From: Bacteroidaceae bacterium | GTDB lineage: Bacteria > Bacteroidota > Bacteroidia > Bacteroidales > Bacteroidaceae | Assembly (NCBI GenBank): GCA_017453465.1 | Contig: JAFTEV010000038.1 | Span: 1-62,481, forward strand | DNA length: 62,481 bases | Direction: 5' to 3' | In this document: in pieces, positions 60,583 to 62,481 of the stretch | Layout of the letters: each line of letters begins with the position of its first letter | Numbering within the stretch: the first letter of the stretch is position 1 | The notes under the pieces: generated by a model | Told to the model about the DNA's origin: nothing | Database searches by the model: none | Seen by the model: only the letters and a program-made list of their open reading frames with translations | Made by a program: the position numbers and the translations under genes

Positions 60583-60645
60583 GGAAGTTAAAGGGAGATA
60601 GAGGGAGATAAAGGGAGATAGAAGACGATACTAAATTTTGTAACT
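60583..60645. repeat. GGAGATAAA-armed palindrome, copy 3 (one arm)
   Basis: The arm and core GACGATACTAAATTTTGTAAC repeat copy 2 exactly, but the inverted arm is missing; TTCATTTCAC follows. It is preceded by direct TTGACAATTT repeats and followed by direct CCTCATTCCTAATT repeats up to the argR stop codon. Confidence 0.8.
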
Positions 60646-60727
60646 TCATTTCACATTTGGAGTATCAATCGACTTCGTCGAGCTAAAGGTTCCTCATTCC
60701 TAATTCCTCATTCCTAATTCCTCATTC

Positions 60728-61195
60728 TCAACTTTTTGTTACCGTCTTCAGTTTCGACTCCAGGGCTTCCCTGTCAGCACCTTCCTGCAAAGCCAGAAAC
60801 ACCGTGTCGTCGCCAGCCACCGTGCCAATGACCTCTGGGAAACCCGCCGCATCAATGTCGCTGGCCAGCGCACTGGCATAACCAGGACGGCACTTCACCA
60901 CTGCCAGCTGGGTGGAAAAGTGTACGGATTGCACCTCGGTCCGCGTGGCATTCACCAGTTCCCGATGCTCGCGCACACGACGATAATAAGGATTGTCGGG
61001 TAGCATATAGATGGACTTTCCGCTCTGCGAAACGCCCTTCACCACCTTCAGCTGCTTCAAGTCGCGTGACAACATGGGCTGGGTCAACTTGTAGCCCTCC
61101 TTGGCCAGCAACTGAGCCAGTTCCTGCTGACTGCCCACCTCCTGTGTCAGGATGATGGCCCTGATTCGTTCCAGTCTAATCTGTCTTACATTCAT
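60728..61195 (-). CDS. argR: Arginine repressor
   Basis: 155 residues from MNVRQ (ATG 61195); the longer version would start inside the operator. The N-terminal winged helix is RLERIRAIILTQEVGSQQEL and LAKEGYKLTQPMLSRDLKQL. The C-terminal arginine-binding hexamerisation domain ends with AAGFPEVIGTVAGDDTVFLAL, close to the family's GTIAGDDTI line. It senses arginine and controls arginine genes; a likely operator lies just upstream of its own start. Confidence 0.95.
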   Translation of the reverse strand: MNVRQIRLERIRAIILTQEVGSQQELAQLLAKEGYKLTQPMLSRDLKQLKVVKGVSQSGKSIYMLPDNPYYRRVREHRELVNATRTEVQSVHFSTQLAVVKCRPGYASALASDIDAAGFPEVIGTVAGDDTVFLALQEGADREALESKLKTVTKS

Positions 61196-61201
61196 ACAGT
61201 C

Positions 61202-61215
61202 TGCATAAATATGCA
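61202..61215. promoter_or_regulatory. Likely ArgR operator (ARG box)
   Basis: TGCATAAATATGCA, a perfect 14-base palindrome of the ARG-box type, downstream of the argR -7 element (61228-61235) and seven bases before the start codon. A second half-site-like CTGCATACT lies at about 61255. Autoregulation is inferred. Confidence 0.6.
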
Positions 61216-61227
61216 CAAAAACGGCTG

Positions 61228-61235
61228 CAAAGATA
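61228..61235 (-). promoter_or_regulatory. Promoter -7 element of argR
   Basis: TATCTTTG on the minus strand; the predicted start is near 61221, so the ARG box would lie in the first 20 transcribed bases. Confidence 0.6.
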
Positions 61236-61288
61236 CAAAATATCTACCACATACTGCATACTTTTTCCCCTTTTTTATCCTCTATTTA

Positions 61289-61495
61289 TCATTTTTGCGG
61301 GAAAAACATTATTTCGGCATAAGCCACTTCCAACTTGGGGAAATACTGCTGGATGAACGTCTTGACGGCTGCGGGCAGCTGCTGGGCTGCAATAGGCTTG
61401 TCATCATCCGGAATGGGCAGGACATCGGCAAAACATGCTACCGACTGCATCATCAGGCACACCAGTGCCAGCATGAACATTTTCGTCTTTTTCAT
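61289..61495 (-). CDS. Short secreted protein, probably a truncated PepSY-like domain
   Basis: 68 residues with a signal peptide (MKKTKMFMLALVCLMMQSVACFA). The rest, LPAAVKTFIQQYFPKLEVAYAEI, matches the first unit of the PepSY-like repeats seen in small Bacteroidetes periplasmic proteins (normally two or more units of about 60 residues). Here the chain stops after MFFPQK, so the gene is probably truncated. It follows the 61511 gene by 15 bases. Confidence 0.55.
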   Translation of the reverse strand: MKKTKMFMLALVCLMMQSVACFADVLPIPDDDKPIAAQQLPAAVKTFIQQYFPKLEVAYAEIMFFPQK

Positions 61496-61510
61496 TTTCT
61501 TGCTTGTTTT

Positions 61511-61777
61511 TTATGGGTTAATAAAATAGGGGTAGTCGCACCTTCTTCCGAGAGGGCATAAGCGTAGAATGCGAAAGCCCGTGCCTTCAGCAGCCGTAAA
61601 CACCACCTGTGTGCCGGCTGCCACCTCTGTCCCCGATGTCACCACGGCACCATCGGCTTTGACCACCATCTCAGCCCACTGCTGAGGCAAGTTCGCTACC
61701 GAATAAGTTAGGGTCGCAGCCTGTGCAGTCAGCACCATGTAGCATACGCTTATAAACAAAAGTAAAAGTTTCTTCAT
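61511..61777 (-). CDS. Small secreted protein with an InlB-repeat-like region, possibly frameshifted
   Basis: 88 residues; signal peptide MKKLLLLFISVCYMVLTAQA. The middle (VVKADGAVVTSGTEVAAGTQVVFTAA) resembles the start of an InlB-type beta-repeat. The end (FRILRLCPLGRRCDYPYFINP) has unusual composition and no domain-like pattern, as expected after a frameshift. Upstream partner of the truncated PepSY-like gene. The function is unknown. Confidence 0.5.
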   Translation of the reverse strand: MKKLLLLFISVCYMVLTAQAATLTYSVANLPQQWAEMVVKADGAVVTSGTEVAAGTQVVFTAAEGTGFRILRLCPLGRRCDYPYFINP

Positions 61778-62050
61778 ACATTCTCTGCTTTTTAATGTTT
61801 TCTAATGTTTGTCGTTTCTATTTTGTATAAAAATTGTGCAAAGCAAAGCAAAAAAACGACAACTGCAAAAAAAAACGCTAAAAAACGCACTCTTTTTGAG
61901 AGAAAAAGCCCTCGCCGTCCACCTTAACAAGCCCTCACAGCCAACACAAAAGCAGCAGAACCTCCATATAAAAATGAATACGAAGCGAGAAAGATTCAGA
62001 TGTGCAGTGATGAATCGATTTGTGTGAAGTGAGAAAACAAGTCGTGTGAA
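61778..62050. other. Gene-free interval, nothing recognised
   Basis: AT-rich; the long frame on the minus strand is rich in Phe and Cys, crosses the terminator at 62051-62085 and has no start signal. No promoter of the TAnnTTTG type was seen. Confidence 0.5.
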
Positions 62051-62085
62051 ACACAAAAAGCCATCCCCCGCTGCGGAGGATGGCT
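62051..62085 (-). terminator. Intrinsic terminator after the small peptide gene
   Basis: On the minus strand AGCCATCCTCCGC pairs with GGGGGATGGCT, followed by TTTTTGTGTTT. Confidence 0.88.
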
Positions 62086-62161
62086 TCATGGCTATGCAAT
62101 GCGCTTGGGAGGGCGACATTACGTCGGTCTATATATAATAATGTATAGGGGCAGGACGGGT

Positions 62162-62311
62162 TTACCAGCCTTGTTCCCAGGCGTTGCCGCTCTTCTTGTC
62201 GCCATCGCCGTAGCCGAATGACTCATCGTCATCGTTGCCAAGACCTTTGCTCTGTACGCCGGTCAGCGAGGCGCAGAGCATCTGCGTATGCTCAATCTTC
62301 ACCGCTTTCAT
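62162..62311 (-). CDS. Small peptide of the KKx(Y/C)xxP type after a sorted protein
   Basis: 49 residues from the ATG at 62311 (MKAVKIEHTQMLCASLTGVQ, then an Asp/Gly-rich end with FGYGDGDKKSGNAWEQGW). A strong AGGAGG (about 62350) fits better with an in-frame ATT at 62338, which would add IKKACEKPA and restore the KKx(Y/C)xxP start of the 40056-40268 peptide. So the original start may have mutated from ATG to ATT, or ATT is used. No signal peptide. It lies 21 bases after the sorted protein and before a terminator. Confidence 0.65.
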   Translation of the reverse strand: MKAVKIEHTQMLCASLTGVQSKGLGNDDDESFGYGDGDKKSGNAWEQGW

Positions 62312-62359
62312 GGCGGGCTTTTCGCATGCTTTCTTAATCTTAGTCGTGTCCTCCTTTCT

Positions 62360-62481
62360 TTATTTGATGACTGTTTTCTTTCCGTTCACGATATAGATGC
62401 CCTTCTGCGTGGGCTGACCCACAATCTTGCGGCCCTGCAGGTCATAGATGCCTTCTCGGACAGCTGCTGACGGGTCGGCTG
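62360..62481 (-). CDS. C-terminal end of a secreted protein with a type IX-like sorting domain
   Basis: The last 39 residues are visible, including GIYDLQGRKIVGQPT and KGIYIVNGKKTVIK, the typical Prevotella sorting motif also seen at 535 and 40281. The rest lies beyond the right edge. Transcribed with the small peptide. Confidence 0.8.
   Translation of the reverse strand, partial: ADPSAAVREGIYDLQGRKIVGQPTQKGIYIVNGKKTVIK

Noticed and set aside
61802-62119. A 105-codon Phe/Cys-rich minus-strand frame
   Set aside because: It crosses the intrinsic terminator at 62051-62085 and has no promoter or ribosome-binding site.

Overview
The window looks like a chromosomal segment of a gut or oral Bacteroidales bacterium, most likely Prevotella or a close relative. 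The evidence is the Bacteroidetes-type promoters (TAnnTTTG with an upstream TTTG about 20 bases away), secreted proteins ending in type IX secretion-like sorting domains, BACON-domain lipoproteins beside a C10 protease, a DUF4837 lipoprotein, and a tRNA gene without an encoded CCA. No phage, conjugative element, IS transposase, CRISPR array or rRNA was found.

Layout. 1-12 kb: a giant CotH/lamin-tail surface protein, a DUF362 protein, an OmpA-like lipoprotein and a five-module surface protein. 12-15 kb: a MORN lipoprotein, a small outer-membrane barrel, a potassium-channel-like protein and tRNA-Leu(CAA). 15-19 kb: a GH105 hydrolase, a DUF4837 lipoprotein, a two-cluster ferredoxin and an AAA-ATPase/PD-(D/E)XK protein. 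19.8-31.5 kb: one six-gene operon (GH2, CE12 esterase, GH2, GH43, GH28, GH106) fitted to dismantling rhamnogalacturonan-I pectin; it has no SusC/SusD and no regulator here. 31.5-36.5 kb: a C10 cysteine protease between two BACON lipoproteins, behind a structured 410-base leader. 36.7-39.5 kb: ackA and pta, with a four-helix-bundle gene in an inverted-repeat cassette between them. 40-46 kb: an operon of a BspA-type leucine-rich-repeat protein, an InlB-repeat/cohesin/dockerin protein, a cohesin-like protein and a small peptide. 46-51 kb: a mntA-hepT toxin-antitoxin pair, a glycyl radical enzyme (probably 4-hydroxyproline dehydratase) and a cysteine desulfidase family protein. 51-54 kb: DsbD, DUF3467 and a C_GCAxxG protein. 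54-58 kb: a modular polysaccharide lyase and a broken relative. 58-61 kb: argR, a GNAT acyltransferase and argG. 61-62.5 kb: small secreted proteins and the end of another sorted protein.

The most unusual content lies between genes. (1) Two copies of a conserved structured RNA element (184-338 and 45671-45844, minus strand), each ending in a competing terminator-like hairpin. (2) A directional palindromic repeat built from 7-mer arms that carries the promoter for three unrelated loci (pta, glycyl radical enzyme, dsbD); 34 bases are identical at two of them. (3) Three copies of a 114-bp palindrome with TAGGCAAT-type ends. (4) The four-helix-bundle cassette with about 42-bp inverted ends. (5) Further palindrome families in the arginine cluster and elsewhere. 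At the protein level, three unrelated secreted enzymes or proteins share a C-terminal tail of two LIDxYL repeats, a worn-down dockerin; small peptides with a KKx(Y/C)xxP start follow sorted-protein operons.
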